A stretch of DNA of 6,420 nucleotides from Thermoplasmata archaeon (lineage in GTDB: Archaea; Thermoplasmatota; Thermoplasmata; Thermoplasmatales; GCA-001856825), in assembly GCA_021793855.1 (NCBI GenBank), contig JAJYRY010000057.1, forward strand, positions 1-6,420, written 5' to 3'. The notes beneath the pieces are model-generated. The model was not told the DNA's origin, ran no database searches, and was given only the letters and a program-made list of their open reading frames with translations. This document shows, one piece after another, positions 6,204 through 6,420 of the stretch. A program made the translations under genes and the position numbers. Numbering within the stretch: position 1 is the first letter of the stretch; every line of letters begins with the position of its first letter.

Positions 6204-6420
6204 TTAAAGGCCGAGAGTGACGTTGATTGCTAGCTCAATCTTGCTTCCAGAAATTGTCGAATCAACAAATCCACCTGTACTAAATTGAAACTCAAAAGGT
6301 TACAAACCGAGGAAAACTATCAATCCAAGAAGAGAGGTGAAAACTGCGACCAAGAACCATACCGTTATGGATTTAAATCTAGAGAGTGGTTCACTTTTCT
6401 CTTTACTCGCCAAGCTGGCT
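6204..6420 (-). pseudogene. Membrane-anchored protein with an in-frame TAA, runs off the right edge
   Basis: One minus-strand frame is readable from the window edge (6419) to a TAA at 6204-6206, broken by a TAA at 6300-6302. The first part (39 codons) has a charged stretch, SKEKSEPLSRFKS, then a transmembrane helix ITVWFLVAVFTSLLGLIVF and GL-stop. The next codons in the same frame give PFEFQFSTGGFVDSTISG and KIELAINVTLGL, an alternating beta-strand pattern with an N-glycosylation-like NVT. The charge bias puts the N-terminal side in the cytoplasm and the beta part outside, as in a signal-anchored archaeal surface protein. A TTG at 6413-6411 could be the start, making a 69-codon frame, or the gene may begin outside the window. 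I do not recognise the family. If the stop is real, the product is only the anchor. It lies tail-to-tail with the 5746-6126 frame. Confidence 0.5.

Noticed and set aside
1..6420. CRISPR array, tRNA, rRNA, insertion sequence ends
   Set aside because: No regularly spaced repeats, cloverleaf or transposase was seen; searched by eye only.

Overview
This is a 6.4 kb piece of what looks like a prokaryotic defence (accessory) island, most likely archaeal. The archaeal call rests on three things. There are AT-rich TATA-like boxes about 25-40 nt upstream of start codons (for example TTTATATC on the minus strand at 605-612). The first gene of the cluster has almost no leader and no Shine-Dalgarno. The small AbrB-like regulator is of a type common in archaea. 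Base composition is moderately AT-rich. I cannot name a genus; Nitrososphaerota or Bathyarchaeia-like lineages would fit, but this is inference.

Layout. Four intact genes lie head-to-tail on the minus strand, read from right to left: (1) a 64-aa AbrB/SpoVT-type DNA-binding protein (5411-5605); (2) a beta-class amino-methyltransferase, probably N6-adenine (4316-5392); (3) a 728-aa protein carrying two GHKL ATPase domains, an N-terminal Hsp90/MORC-like one and a C-terminal histidine-kinase-like one, with a candidate phospho-acceptor histidine between them (1993-4179); (4) a 420-aa protein with an N-terminal receiver-like domain and a C-terminal domain I do not recognise (729-1991). Genes 3 and 4 are separated by one nucleotide. 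Genes 2 and 3 are separated by 136 bp holding a second candidate promoter.

The flanks are decayed. At the left (about 1-515, minus strand) is a broken PD-(D/E)XK nuclease: conceptual translation gives a readable nuclease core interrupted by stops and frameshifts. To the right, 5746-6126 (plus strand) ends like the C-terminus of an Eco57I/type IIG restriction-methylation enzyme and is probably a remnant. At the right edge (6204 to beyond 6420, minus strand) is a membrane-anchored protein whose reading frame is cut by one TAA.

How it may work together (inference). The double-GHKL ATPase and the receiver protein form a two-gene sensor/relay unit resembling a cytoplasmic two-component system built on a MORC/MutL-like chassis. 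It is placed next to a methyltransferase that could mark self DNA and an AbrB-like regulator that could control the cluster. A 23-nt two-part motif is shared by the two promoter regions (5648-5676 and 4201-4225), which would tie both halves to one regulator. The decayed nuclease at the left end may be a lost effector or the relic of an older system.
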